Shown one piece after another: positions 45,895 through 54,983 of a stretch of DNA of 64,000 nucleotides. This DNA comes from an uncultured Pseudomonadota bacterium (GTDB lineage: Bacteria; Pseudomonadota; Gammaproteobacteria; CAJXQU01), in the NCBI GenBank assembly GCA_913058255.1, contig CAJXQU010000002.1, forward strand, positions 62,001 to 126,000, in the 5' to 3' direction. The notes below the pieces were generated by a model. That model was not told where the DNA came from. It was given only the letters and a program-made list of their open reading frames with translations, and did not search any database. A program made the translations under genes and the position numbers. Positions within the stretch are counted from its first letter, which is position 1. Every line of letters begins with the position of its first letter.

Positions 45895-47214
45895 ATGAAT
45901 AAACAAAACTTTAATAATAATTTAATTGAGTTTATCGAAGACTCACCGACACCTTTTCATGCGACATCTACATTAAAAGAGAAGCTAATTGAAGCTGGTT
46001 TTTCTCAGTTATATGAACAAGATCCATGGTCGTTAACGGCGAATAGCAAACATTTTGTTATTAGGAATGATTCTTCCATTGTTGCATTTAGACTAGGCTC
46101 AAGTTCACCTATTGAGTCTGGTTTTCGGATGGTTGGTGCACATACAGACAGTCCATGTTTTAAAGTAAAACCCCAGCCAGAAATTGAGAGTAAAGGTTAC
46201 AATCAGCTTGGTGTCGAGGTCTATGGTGGAGTTTTACTGAACCCTTGGTTTGATCGGGATCTATCGTTAGCGGGCCGTGTCACATTACGGACAAAGGAAG
46301 GTCATTTAGAGAATCGGTTAATTGATTTTAAAAAAGCGATTGCGATTATTCCTAGCTTAGCAATACATCTTGATCGTGAGGCAAATGATAAGCGTACTGT
46401 TAATAAGCAGACCTATTTACCCCCCATCATTAACCTGACGACTGATCAGCCATTTGAACTTAAAAAAGAATTGATAAAACAGTTAAGTGAGTCAGATCCA
46501 AGTCTCACCGAAGCTGTTATTCTTGATTATGAGTTATCTTTTTATGGAGTTGAGAAGCCTGCGATAATAGGTTTAGAGCAGCAGTTTTTAGCGAGCGCTA
46601 GGCTCGATAATCTGCTCAGTTGTTATACCGGACTGCAAGCTTTAATTGAAAATGATGATGACTCCTGTCAATTGTTGGTTTGCAATGATCATGAAGAGGT
46701 TGGAAGTGGATCTGCTGCTGGCGCACGTGGAAATTTATTAGCAAGTATTCTCAAACGCGTGACGACGAGTTTTTCTGATCAGGATGAAGATTATGCTCGT
46801 ATGATGACTCATTCGATGTTGATCTCTACAGATAACGCGCATGGCGTGCACCCTAATTTTTCTGATAAGCATGATCCTAATCATGGGGCAGTAATAAACT
46901 CTGGCCCTGTCATTAAAATCAACAGTAATCAAGCCTATGCTACTAATAGTGAATCATCAGCTATATTCAGGCATATGGCCGAACTTGTTGGAGTTCCTAC
47001 ACAGTCGTTTGTTTCACGATCAGACACTCGTTGCGGTAGCACCATTGGGCCACATATTTCGACAGCATTAGGCGTAAGGGCGATTGATGTTGGCGTGCCT
47101 ACTTTTGCAATGCACTCGATTCGTGAACTTGCTGGAAGTGATGATGCGCATTATCTCTTTCAAATACTGCAAAGTTTTTTTGCATTAACAGACTTGTCCG
47201 TCAAACCTGCTTAA
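45895..47214 (+). CDS. apeB: M18 family aminopeptidase (aspartyl aminopeptidase-like)
   Basis: 439 residues of the M18 zinc aminopeptidase family. Metal and catalytic residues are seen in GAHTDSPCFKVKP, ARLDNLLSCYTG, CNDHEEVGSGS, STDNAHGVHPN and the late MHSIREL. It forms large tetrahedral assemblies in other organisms and removes acidic N-terminal residues in the cytoplasm. No signal peptide. The start ATG at 45895 has only a weak ribosome site. It is probably monocistronic. Confidence 0.93.
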   Translation: MNKQNFNNNLIEFIEDSPTPFHATSTLKEKLIEAGFSQLYEQDPWSLTANSKHFVIRNDSSIVAFRLGSSSPIESGFRMVGAHTDSPCFKVKPQPEIESKGYNQLGVEVYGGVLLNPWFDRDLSLAGRVTLRTKEGHLENRLIDFKKAIAIIPSLAIHLDREANDKRTVNKQTYLPPIINLTTDQPFELKKELIKQLSESDPSLTEAVILDYELSFYGVEKPAIIGLEQQFLASARLDNLLSCYTGLQALIENDDDSCQLLVCNDHEEVGSGSAAGARGNLLASILKRVTTSFSDQDEDYARMMTHSMLISTDNAHGVHPNFSDKHDPNHGAVINSGPVIKINSNQAYATNSESSAIFRHMAELVGVPTQSFVSRSDTRCGSTIGPHISTALGVRAIDVGVPTFAMHSIRELAGSDDAHYLFQILQSFFALTDLSVKPA

Positions 47215-47259
47215 GCGGATCATTCACTTTCACACCAACCCATAATCTAAACTAGGTAC

Positions 47260-47288
47260 TGAATAATGAATATATTATTGATTATTCA
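47260..47288. promoter_or_regulatory. Inverted repeat upstream of the TetR-family gene
   Basis: TGAATAAT (47260-47267) and ATTATTCA (47281-47288) flank a 13-base AT-rich spacer and end 24 bp before the TetR start. Size and place fit a TetR operator controlling its own gene and perhaps the export genes. Confidence 0.5.
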
Positions 47289-47312
47289 CTATTAGCAGAT
47301 TAATATGCTCCT

Positions 47313-47918
47313 ATGAGCCCAGCAATTCCTAATGAAACCATGGATGATAATCGTCGTCAGATCATAGATGCGGCAGAAAACCGTTATCGTAACTATGGTT
47401 ATGGGAAAACTACCATGGCTGAAATCGCCGAAGATGTAGGCATGTCTGCCGCGAACCTTTATCGCTACTTCAAAAATAAGCATGAGATAGGTAGTGCCTG
47501 TGCCCAACGTTGTATGGCAGAGCGCATCGATCAATTATCTGTCATAGTCCGAAAGCCAGGCCTGAATGCACACGAGAAGCTGCGCTCTTATGTTATAGAA
47601 AACCTTATGTACAATTACCAGAATGCTGGTGTTGACCAAAAAATTAACGAATTAGTACAAATCATCGTCAATGAGAATAAAGACGTTGTTTATAAACAAG
47701 TTGAAAAGGAAATTGGTCTGCTAGCCGAAATCTTATCTCAAGGAAATAGTAGCAAAGAGTTTGCTATCGAGAATGTACTAAGGACGGCGAGAAGTATCCA
47801 ATCAGCGACTATTATGTTCAATGTACCAACGTTTCTCGGCCTGTATCCAATAGAACAGTTTCAAGAAATGGCTAATGGAGTTGTAGATTTAATTTTGACT
47901 GGTATTTCTAAAAGGTAG
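47313..47918 (+). CDS. TetR-family transcriptional regulator
   Basis: 201 residues: an N-terminal TetR helix-turn-helix (ENRYRNYGYGKTTMAEIAEDVGMSAANLYRYFKNK, about 18-52) and a C-terminal helical ligand domain. It probably regulates the RND/LolA-like/barrel genes that follow 81 bp later. An inverted repeat just upstream may be its operator. No clear ribosome site is seen before the ATG at 47313; an in-frame ATG at 47340 would still keep the DNA-binding domain. Confidence 0.88.
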   Translation: MSPAIPNETMDDNRRQIIDAAENRYRNYGYGKTTMAEIAEDVGMSAANLYRYFKNKHEIGSACAQRCMAERIDQLSVIVRKPGLNAHEKLRSYVIENLMYNYQNAGVDQKINELVQIIVNENKDVVYKQVEKEIGLLAEILSQGNSSKEFAIENVLRTARSIQSATIMFNVPTFLGLYPIEQFQEMANGVVDLILTGISKR

Positions 47919-47999
47919 TTTTTATTGGTTTGAAGGTAAATAATTACTGAAATATTTAGTATTCACTAAAGGGTTATATGAAATTTTCGAGGGTAAGTG

Positions 48000-50306
48000 A
48001 TGAAACGTTTAGAAGATAAGCTTGGTGACTTTGTTATAAGGTACCGTTGGTTCGTGGTTGTCTTATCATTAGTTCTTGTGGGGCTTGCGGCTAGTGGCGG
48101 TAAATTTTTAAAATTCACTAATGACTATCGTGTCTTTTTTAGTGCTGATAATCCTGAATTACTAGCTTTTGAGGAGCTAGAGAAAAAATATTCTAAAATA
48201 GACAATGTGATGTTTATTTTAGAGCCTGACAATGGTGATGTTTTTAGTCAGGATGTTCTAGCTGCCGTTGAAGAGCTCACAGAGGAATCTTGGCAAATAC
48301 CTTATTCATCACGGGTTGATTCAATATCTAACTATCAGCATACAGAAGCAGAAGAAGATGATCTTATCGTAAGAGACCTCTATGAAGATGCCAATAATTT
48401 ATCAGCAGAAGATGTTAATAAGATAAAAGATGTTGCCTTAAATGAACCCTTGTTGGTTAAACGTTTAGTCTCTGAAAAAGGCCATGTAACAGGTGTTAAT
48501 GTAACGATACTTTTACCTGGGCTTGATGAAAATACTGAAACGCCTGAAGTTGTAAAGATTGTTAGAGCCATGGCTGAAAAAGTAGAAAGTGAACATAGTA
48601 ATATCAAGGTCCATTTGACCGGAATGGTTATGATGAATAATGCATTCGGCGAAGCTTCGCGTAATGACTTTTCAACATTAGTACCGCTTAGTTTCGGCCT
48701 GATGATAATTATGCTGTTACTTTTAACGCGTAGTTTTTCAGGTACTTTTTTAACCGTCTTCGTTATTTTATTTTCAATTCTAGCTGCAATGGGACTGGGG
48801 GGAAGAATTGGTTTTCCGATTACACCACCATCAGCATCTGCTCCGACTATGATTTTGACTATGGCCATAGCAAACTCAGTACATGTTATTGTCAGTTTTT
48901 TACATTTCATGCATCAGGGTAAGGAGAAGATAGAGGCGCTTAAAGAAAGTGTTAGGGTAAATCTTCAGCCTGTTTTCCTTGCAAGTATCACGACATGTAT
49001 TGGCTTCCTAAGCATGAACTTCTCTGATGCGCCTCCTTTTAGACATTTAGGAAACTTTGTCGCGATGGGTGTTGCGGCTGCATTTATATTATCAATGACA
49101 TTTTTGCCAGCGATGTTATCTATCATGCCTGTACGTACGAGAAAAATGGCTGAAAATGATGATGCTATTATGACGCGTTTGGGGCAGTTTGTTGTTAGAA
49201 AAAGATCACCATTACTTTGGATAATGTCAGCTATCGTTATTACGTTATCTGTCATGATCCCTAAGAATGAATTGAATGATATTTTCGTCCAATATTTTGA
49301 TGAGTCTATTACGTTTAGAGCGGACTCTGATTTCATGGTTGATAATATGACAGGACTTGATTCTATTGAATATTCTTTAGAGTCTGGGGAAGAGTTTGGT
49401 ATCAATAATCCTGAATATTTAAAAGAAGTGGAAGCGTTCGTAGAATGGTACCGAGCTCAACCAAAAGTTATTCATGTTACAACTTTTACTGACATCATGA
49501 GCCGTTTAAATAAAAATATGCATGGTGATAATCCTGAGTTTTATAAACTACCCGAACAGCGTGATCTAGCTGCGCAATATCTCCTGCTCTATGAGATGTC
49601 ACTGCCATATGGTTTAGATCTTAATAATCAAATTGATGTACCTAAGTCTTCGATTAGAATTATTCCGAATTTTGATACGATGTCGAGTAACGACATTATC
49701 GAGATTGATGAACGTGCTTATCAGTGGTTACAAGATAATACTTCGCATATTGAGCTTAAACGTAATCCAGCTTCTGGAACATCGAAAATGTTTGCAAACA
49801 TAGGTAAACGGAATATTCAGAGCATGTTGGTAGGTACAACATTGGCGCTTATCTTAATTTCTCTGATACTTGTTGTTGCTTTCCGCTCAGTAAAGATTGG
49901 ATTAATCAGTCTTATACCTAATCTAGTACCTGCTGCTATGGGCTTTGGTTTATGGGCGTTGTTGGTTGGTCAGGTTGGTCTCGCACTTTCAGTCGTTACA
50001 GGGATGACATTGGGTATTGTTGTTGATGATACCGTTCACTTTTTAAGTAAGTACCTGCGGGCACGACGTGAAAAAGGTCTTAATTCAGCAGATGCTGTTG
50101 TCTATGCATTTAGTACTGTTGGACGAGCACTGGTTGTTACTTCAGTGGTATTAATCGCAGGTTTTCTAGTGTTATCTCAATCAACTTTTGAGCTGAATTC
50201 AGGTATGGGTTTATTAACGGCGATGGTTATAGCTTTAGCTTTGATTGCTGACTTTTTATTACTGCCACCATTATTAATGAAGTTTGAGGGAAAAAAAGAT
50301 GTATAA
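48000..50306 (+). CDS. RND superfamily exporter (MMPL-like)
   Basis: 768 residues in two similar halves, each with one membrane helix, a periplasmic domain of about 190 residues and five more helices (12 in all). It resembles MMPL/HpnN-type exporters rather than AcrB, being shorter. FTNDYRVFFSADNPELLAFEELE opens the first periplasmic domain, and GIVVDDTVHFLSKYLRARRE lies in the C-terminal half with the aspartates of the proton relay. Such proteins move lipids or other hydrophobic molecules from the inner membrane. The ATG at 48000 follows a GAGGG; a GTG directly before it is less likely. Its end overlaps the next gene by 8 bp. Confidence 0.9.
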   Translation: MKRLEDKLGDFVIRYRWFVVVLSLVLVGLAASGGKFLKFTNDYRVFFSADNPELLAFEELEKKYSKIDNVMFILEPDNGDVFSQDVLAAVEELTEESWQIPYSSRVDSISNYQHTEAEEDDLIVRDLYEDANNLSAEDVNKIKDVALNEPLLVKRLVSEKGHVTGVNVTILLPGLDENTETPEVVKIVRAMAEKVESEHSNIKVHLTGMVMMNNAFGEASRNDFSTLVPLSFGLMIIMLLLLTRSFSGTFLTVFVILFSILAAMGLGGRIGFPITPPSASAPTMILTMAIANSVHVIVSFLHFMHQGKEKIEALKESVRVNLQPVFLASITTCIGFLSMNFSDAPPFRHLGNFVAMGVAAAFILSMTFLPAMLSIMPVRTRKMAENDDAIMTRLGQFVVRKRSPLLWIMSAIVITLSVMIPKNELNDIFVQYFDESITFRADSDFMVDNMTGLDSIEYSLESGEEFGINNPEYLKEVEAFVEWYRAQPKVIHVTTFTDIMSRLNKNMHGDNPEFYKLPEQRDLAAQYLLLYEMSLPYGLDLNNQIDVPKSSIRIIPNFDTMSSNDIIEIDERAYQWLQDNTSHIELKRNPASGTSKMFANIGKRNIQSMLVGTTLALILISLILVVAFRSVKIGLISLIPNLVPAAMGFGLWALLVGQVGLALSVVTGMTLGIVVDDTVHFLSKYLRARREKGLNSADAVVYAFSTVGRALVVTSVVLIAGFLVLSQSTFELNSGMGLLTAMVIALALIADFLLLPPLLMKFEGKKDV

Positions 50307-51078
50307 ATTAATATCTGTTTTGTTGTTGTCGCTAACAGCGTTCAACGTTGTTGCAGAAACACCCGAAGAAAAGGGCTTAGCCATAGCGATAGAAGCTGAT
50401 AAAAGAAATAGTGGTTGGGTTGATTCGACGATTGATTTACAAATGATATTGCGCAATGCTCAAGGACAAGAAAGTAAGCGCCAGATCAGGTTAAGATCGT
50501 TAGAGATCGACGGTGATGGTGATAAAAGTCTCAGTATTTTTGATACACCACGCGATGTAAAGGGGACCGCTTTTTTAAGTTTTACTCATCCGGTAAAAGC
50601 TGACGATCAATGGTTATATTTACCCGCACTAAAGCGGGTTAAACGTATTTCATCATCGAATAAATCAGGCCCATTTATGGGCAGTGAGTTTGCTTTTGAA
50701 GACTTAAGCTCTCAAGAAGTTGCAAAATATAAATACAAATGGCTACGTGATGAAATGGTTGATGGCAAAGAAGCTTTTGTTTCTGAAGCTTACCCTCAAT
50801 ACAAACATTCTGGTTATAAGAAAGTAGTGATCTGGTTAGATAAAACCATCTATATGCCGGTAAAAATAGAGTTTTACGATCGTAAGGACTCTTTATTAAA
50901 GACATTAACTAATAAAGAATACAAGTCATATCTTGATCAGTATTGGCGAGCTGATAGGCAGAATATGGTTAATCATCAAAGCAAAAAAAGCACCGAGTTG
51001 ATCTGGAGTAGCTATAAATTCAAAACGGGTTTAACGGGGCGGGATTTTGATAAAAATTCGTTAAAACGCGCTAGATAA
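50299..51078 (+). CDS. LolA-like outer-membrane lipoprotein-sorting family protein
   Basis: About 259 residues with a signal peptide (LISVLLLSLTAFNVVA) and a LolA-like half-barrel: RSLEIDGDGDKSLSIFDTPRDVKGTAFLSFTH, QWLYLPALKRVKRIS, GSEFAFEDL, and WLDKTIYMPVKIEFYD. This fold in the periplasm carries lipids or acyl groups. GAGGG at 50286-50290 sets the ATG at 50299, inside the last codons of the exporter gene. So it is translationally coupled with the RND protein and is probably its periplasmic carrier. Confidence 0.85.
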   Translation: MYKLISVLLLSLTAFNVVAETPEEKGLAIAIEADKRNSGWVDSTIDLQMILRNAQGQESKRQIRLRSLEIDGDGDKSLSIFDTPRDVKGTAFLSFTHPVKADDQWLYLPALKRVKRISSSNKSGPFMGSEFAFEDLSSQEVAKYKYKWLRDEMVDGKEAFVSEAYPQYKHSGYKKVVIWLDKTIYMPVKIEFYDRKDSLLKTLTNKEYKSYLDQYWRADRQNMVNHQSKKSTELIWSSYKFKTGLTGRDFDKNSLKRAR

Positions 51079-51084
51079 TTTTTT

Positions 51085-52284
51085 ATGAAACAAATCATTC
51101 TCACGACTGTGTTGTTAGCTTTGCCGTTACTCAGTGTATCGGCAGAGTGGTCTGGCTATGTGGGTAGTGAAGCACGTTTATTCACAGGTACCGCACTTGA
51201 TCCGATTCAAGATCACTCGAACAATTGGTCGTTACTTACTGAGCCAGAGTTTTATCATGAATGGGATGATGGACAACAAAGTTTTACTTTTGTCCCATTT
51301 CTTAGAATCGATCAGCAGGACAGTGAAAGAACGCATGCAGATATTCGTGAGTTAACCTGGTTAACAGTAGCTGAGAATTGGGAACTACGAATTGGTTTAA
51401 GGCAAGTCTTCTGGGGTGTGGCGGAATCGAATCATTTGGTCGATATTATTAATCAGACGGATCTAATCGAAAGCTTAGATGGCGAAGATAAACTGGGCCA
51501 ACCAATGATTAACTTTGCTTTGATCAAAGATTGGGGCACGGTCGATTTTTTTGTAATGTCTGGTTTTCGTGAACGTACTTTTCCGGGAGTTAAGGGTAGG
51601 TTAAGAACACAACCGAGAGTGGATACGGATGCGCCCATTTATGAGTCTAGCTCTGAAAGATCTCATATTGATCTTGCTGTACGTTGGTCACATGTAATGG
51701 GTGATTTTGATATTGGTGTTTCACATTTTTATGGGACCAGCCGCGATCCTAGATTCGTTTTGGGTTTAAATGGATCAGAACCAGTTTTGAGACCGTATTA
51801 CGATATCATCAACCAGACAGGAATTGATCTACAGGCGACGAAAGAAGACTGGTTGTGGAAGCTAGAAATGATCTATCGTTCAGGACAAGTTGACAGTCGT
51901 GGTGATGATAGTTATTTAGCGATGACCGGTGGTTTTGAATATAGCTTCGTTGGGGCATTTGAAACAGATATTGACGTCGGAATTGTCTCTGAATATTTAT
52001 TTGATAATCGAGATGAGTATGCACTGACACCTTTTGAAGACGATATTCTGATCGGCGTCAGGCTGGCTATGAATGACGTACAAAGTACGGACTTGCTAGC
52101 AGGGGTGATCTTTGATCGAGACAGTAGTGCTAAATCATTTAGTTTAGAGGCAAGCCGACGTTTAGGCGAAAGTTGGAAGGTTGAGTTTGAAGCACGCTTC
52201 TTTAGTGATATCCCTTCGAATGATCTCCAATATGTTTACCGTAATGAAGACTACTTACAAATTTTTCTTGCTCGGTACTTTTAG
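51085..52284 (+). CDS. Outer-membrane beta-barrel protein of the RND/LolA-like operon
   Basis: 399 residues with a signal peptide (IILTTVLLALPLLSVSA) and alternating amphipathic strands to a final aromatic residue (ILQIFLARYF), as in outer-membrane barrels. It is rich in RSGQVDSRGDD-type turns. It starts 6 bp after the LolA-like gene, so all three are one operon. I take it as the outer-membrane end of the system. The family resembles DUF1302-like barrels but I cannot fix it. Confidence 0.78.
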   Translation: MKQIILTTVLLALPLLSVSAEWSGYVGSEARLFTGTALDPIQDHSNNWSLLTEPEFYHEWDDGQQSFTFVPFLRIDQQDSERTHADIRELTWLTVAENWELRIGLRQVFWGVAESNHLVDIINQTDLIESLDGEDKLGQPMINFALIKDWGTVDFFVMSGFRERTFPGVKGRLRTQPRVDTDAPIYESSSERSHIDLAVRWSHVMGDFDIGVSHFYGTSRDPRFVLGLNGSEPVLRPYYDIINQTGIDLQATKEDWLWKLEMIYRSGQVDSRGDDSYLAMTGGFEYSFVGAFETDIDVGIVSEYLFDNRDEYALTPFEDDILIGVRLAMNDVQSTDLLAGVIFDRDSSAKSFSLEASRRLGESWKVEFEARFFSDIPSNDLQYVYRNEDYLQIFLARYF

Positions 52285-52325
52285 TAATTTACATAAAGTT
52301 AAGACTCTATAGTCAGATCTATTTA

Positions 52326-53501
52326 TCAAGAAAACTGATGTTTTGTTTTCTGGCAATATTTGACTAGTGCGAGCATTAAAGGCACTTCGATCAACACCCC
52401 AATAACTGTAGCTAGTGCTGCGCCTGATGATAATCCAAATAACATTACCGCTGTTGCTATGGCCACTTCAAAGTGATTTGATGCGCCGATCAATGCAGAG
52501 GGTGCTGCATCTTCATAGGAAAGCCCGATCTTTTTTGCGGCATAATAGGTAATCGCAAAGATAAAGAGTGTTTGAATAAATAGTGGGATCGCGATCCATA
52601 AAATAGTTAAAGGGTTTGCAAGTATCACTTCGCCTTTAAATGAAAATAATAATATTAGTGTGAGTAGTAAAGCGATAATAGTGATTGGAGTGAGGCGATG
52701 TAGAAACTTCTCTTCAAACCATTCTTGCCCCTTGTTAGCGATGATCCACTTTCTTGAGCAGTAACCTGAAAACAAAGGTAATACCACGTATACACCGATG
52801 GATAAGAGTAGTGCTTCCCAAGGCACTGGTAACTGTCCGACACCTAATAAGAAGCCGCCGATTAATCCAAAAAGAATAAGCATTACCAGAGAGTTGATCG
52901 CAACCATCACTAATGTGTGTCCAGGATTACCTTTCGCTAGATATCCCCAAACAAGTACCATTGCTGTGCAGGGTGCGACGCCTAATAAAATGCAGCCAGC
53001 TAAGTAACTTCTCCAAAGCGGAATAGCAAGCATTTTTACACCACCTTCCGAAACGACGATGCCAGCTCCATATTGACTACCCACAGGGAGATCCAGACCA
53101 AATGGTAGTTTGACGAGATCGAGAGCATCTTCACCAATAAATTGCCGAAATAATAGACCTAAAAAAACATAAGCAATGACATACATTGTGAAGGGTTTGA
53201 TCAACCAATTTACGATTAAGGTTAAGCTGACAGGCTTAATACTTTTTCCAGCTTTAACGACTTCACCGAAATCTATTTTGACCATGATCGGATACATCAT
53301 AAAAAATAAACAAATGGCGATGGGTACAGAGACAACTGGTGCGCCATTGATATTGAGGCTCATCGCATCCAAAGTTTTTGCAAGATTAGGAGCAACGGCT
53401 CCTAATGCGAGCCCGAAGACAATACACAGACCAACCCAAACCGTAAGGTAACGTTCAAATACGCCTATTTCATGTGGTACTATTTTTTCTTCTGTAGACA
53501 T
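52326..53501 (-). CDS. acr3: Arsenite efflux pump Acr3
   Basis: 391 residues, ten membrane helices. The conserved cysteine of Acr3 is in [13 protein letters not shown], and later [18 protein letters not shown] contains the conserved Glu region. It exports arsenite by proton antiport. It is the last gene of arsR-arsI-arsC-acr3 and starts where arsC ends (TAATG overlap). Confidence 0.95.
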   Translation of the reverse strand: MSTEEKIVPHEIGVFERYLTVWVGLCIVFGLALGAVAPNLAKTLDAMSLNINGAPVVSVPIAICLFFMMYPIMVKIDFGEVVKAGKSIKPVSLTLIVNWLIKPFTMYVIAYVFLGLLFRQFIGEDALDLVKLPFGLDLPVGSQYGAGIVVSEGGVKMLAIPLWRSYLAGCILLGVAPCTAMVLVWGYLAKGNPGHTLVMVAINSLVMLILFGLIGGFLLGVGQLPVPWEALLLSIGVYVVLPLFSGYCSRKWIIANKGQEWFEEKFLHRLTPITIIALLLTLILLFSFKGEVILANPLTILWIAIPLFIQTLFIFAITYYAAKKIGLSYEDAAPSALIGASNHFEVAIATAVMLFGLSSGAALATVIGVLIEVPLMLALVKYCQKTKHQFS

Positions 53502-53974
53502 TAGATTGCTCCAATTTTATTTAATTGATCAACAAGTGTCTGATCAGATATTTCATCGAAAGATAGCGCGAGCATTTTATTGATTCGGGTTTCTAATGCA
53601 GTATAGGTCTCTTCAAAAGCAACCATAATCTCATCAGTAGTACCTGTTACATGAGCCGGATCAGGCAAGCCCCAATGAACACGAATCGCATCGCTTAAGT
53701 ATAACGGGCATGTTTCTCCAGCGGCATTGTCACAAACGGTGATGACGATATCGATGTTCTGATCAGAAAAATCATCCCATGACTGACTACAATAACTTTC
53801 AGTTGATAAGTTGTGATTAGCCAATGTTTTCAGTGCATTCTGATTGACTTTTCCAACGGGAAAGCTTCCGGCAGAAAAGGCTTGGAATTGATCAACCGCG
53901 AGATGGTTGATCAAGGCTTCACCTAGAATACTTCGACAAGAGTTTCCGGTGCAAAGTACTAAAATATTCTTCAT
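53501..53974 (-). CDS. arsC: Arsenate reductase, thioredoxin-coupled (LMW-phosphatase fold)
   Basis: 157 residues with the phosphatase loop CTGNSCRS at the N-terminus and a later redox pair region ([15 protein letters not shown]). It reduces arsenate to arsenite, which Acr3 then exports. The family is of the S. aureus pI258 type, not the glutaredoxin-coupled ArsC of E. coli. It starts 17 bp after arsI. Confidence 0.95.
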   Translation of the reverse strand: MKNILVLCTGNSCRSILGEALINHLAVDQFQAFSAGSFPVGKVNQNALKTLANHNLSTESYCSQSWDDFSDQNIDIVITVCDNAAGETCPLYLSDAIRVHWGLPDPAHVTGTTDEIMVAFEETYTALETRINKMLALSFDEISDQTLVDQLNKIGAI

Positions 53975-53991
53975 TGTTCAGGCTATCTCTA

Positions 53992-54435
53992 TCAACAGCA
54001 AGAAGGTTGATCATCAGAAGGTGGGGCACAGCAGGATGATGGTTCTTCTTCTTTCGACGCTTCATTAAACGTTGGAAAGTCTGATAGTGAATGAAATGAT
54101 TCCCAAGCTATACCTTGTGGATCGGTAACCCAGTGTTTATCTGACTTCATGTAACAACAGGCTGTGTTCTCTTGTGATTCAATATTAAGCTCTGCTTTTT
54201 CTAAGCGCTGTTTGATTGCGTCGAGCTCGCCTTCTTCTTCTGTTTGTAGACCCAGATGATCAATACCTGCTTTTGCTCCGCGCGCGGAAATAGCAAAGTT
54301 TATCCGTGGATCGTCAAGCATCCATTTTGCGTAGTCTTCGTGTTGCACTGTTGGCTCGGTGGCAAATAAAGTATTGTAAAATGCTATATTCTTATTGAGA
54401 TCATCAACATTAAGGTGGATGTGCATTCTTTTCAT
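53992..54435 (-). CDS. arsI: ArsI/CadI-type VOC-fold dioxygenase (C-As lyase family)
   Basis: 147 residues of the vicinal-oxygen-chelate fold: MHIHLNVDDLNKNIAFYN, IDHLGLQ, the vicinal cysteines in ENTACCYMKSDKHWVTDPQG and the acidic AWESF. These agree with the residues required in ArsI, which cleaves the carbon-arsenic bond of methylarsenite. The C-terminus adds a Cys-rich tail (SSCCAPPSDDQPSCC). The start at 54435 is set by AAGGAG six bases upstream. The shorter CadI annotation is also used for this family, and substrate choice is not proven. Confidence 0.88.
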   Translation of the reverse strand: MKRMHIHLNVDDLNKNIAFYNTLFATEPTVQHEDYAKWMLDDPRINFAISARGAKAGIDHLGLQTEEEGELDAIKQRLEKAELNIESQENTACCYMKSDKHWVTDPQGIAWESFHSLSDFPTFNEASKEEEPSSCCAPPSDDQPSCC

Positions 54436-54447
54436 GGTTAACTCCTT

Positions 54448-54470
54448 TATGGATATGCGTATAAGCATAT
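54448..54470. promoter_or_regulatory. ArsR-type operator between arsR and arsI
   Basis: A perfect 6-6-6 palindrome, ATATGC then GTATAA then GCATAT (54453-54470), is preceded by TATGG. The 18 bases 54448-54465 recur exactly at 54858-54875 ahead of arsR. On the operon strand it sits right before the arsI ribosome site, which suggests an internal ArsR-controlled promoter. Confidence 0.65.
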
Positions 54471-54493
54471 GTATTTTGTTGAAAAAATAACGT

Positions 54494-54844
54494 CTAGCAG
54501 CATGTATTCATATCTGGTCTATCTGTCATCTGGCTCAATCGTTTTTGATCGCGCATAAACATGTCATTATTACTAGCTGCTGTTACAGATTCATCGAGAA
54601 TTTTCACTGTCCAATCAGCTAGATCAGGGTTCATTCGATAATAAACCCATTGACCATTTCGTCGATCTAGCAACAAGCCAACTTGTCTTAGGTACGCGAG
54701 ATGACGTGAGATTTTTGGTTGTGATAGATCTAATGCTTCTGTCAGTTCGCAAACACATAACTCAGACTGAGCTTGTATTAAGACGAGACAGCGTAAACGC
54801 GTTTCATCTGAAAGAGATTTAAAAAAACTTGTAATAGTTAGCAT
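54494..54844 (-). CDS. arsR: ArsR-family arsenic-responsive repressor
   Basis: 116 residues, winged helix. The metal site ELCVCELTEALDL (CxC) and the recognition helix LSQPKISRHLAYLRQVGLL are clear. A C-terminal CC could also bind arsenite. It represses the operon until arsenite binds. It is the first gene; operator-like repeats lie in front of it and between it and arsI. Confidence 0.95.
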   Translation of the reverse strand: MLTITSFFKSLSDETRLRCLVLIQAQSELCVCELTEALDLSQPKISRHLAYLRQVGLLLDRRNGQWVYYRMNPDLADWTVKILDESVTAASNNDMFMRDQKRLSQMTDRPDMNTCC

Positions 54845-54857
54845 TTAGATCTATATA

Positions 54858-54880
54858 TATGGATATGCGTATAAGTATTA
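54858..54880. promoter_or_regulatory. ArsR-type operator upstream of arsR
   Basis: The same 18 bases as at 54448-54465 (TATGGATATGCGTATAAG) occur here 14 bp before the arsR start, with an imperfect second half (GTATTA). Confidence 0.65.
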
Positions 54881-54983
54881 ATTGAGGCGTGCGCTATGTC
54901 AAGTAGTAAGAGAAAAGGGCGACGCTCAAGTAAATTAAATATTGGCCGCTAAACTTGTGTGGTTTTTATTATGGCATAGGATT

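Noticed and set aside
52326-54880. The arsenic operon as part of a mobile element
   Set aside because: No transposase, integrase, flanking repeats or tRNA was found beside it.
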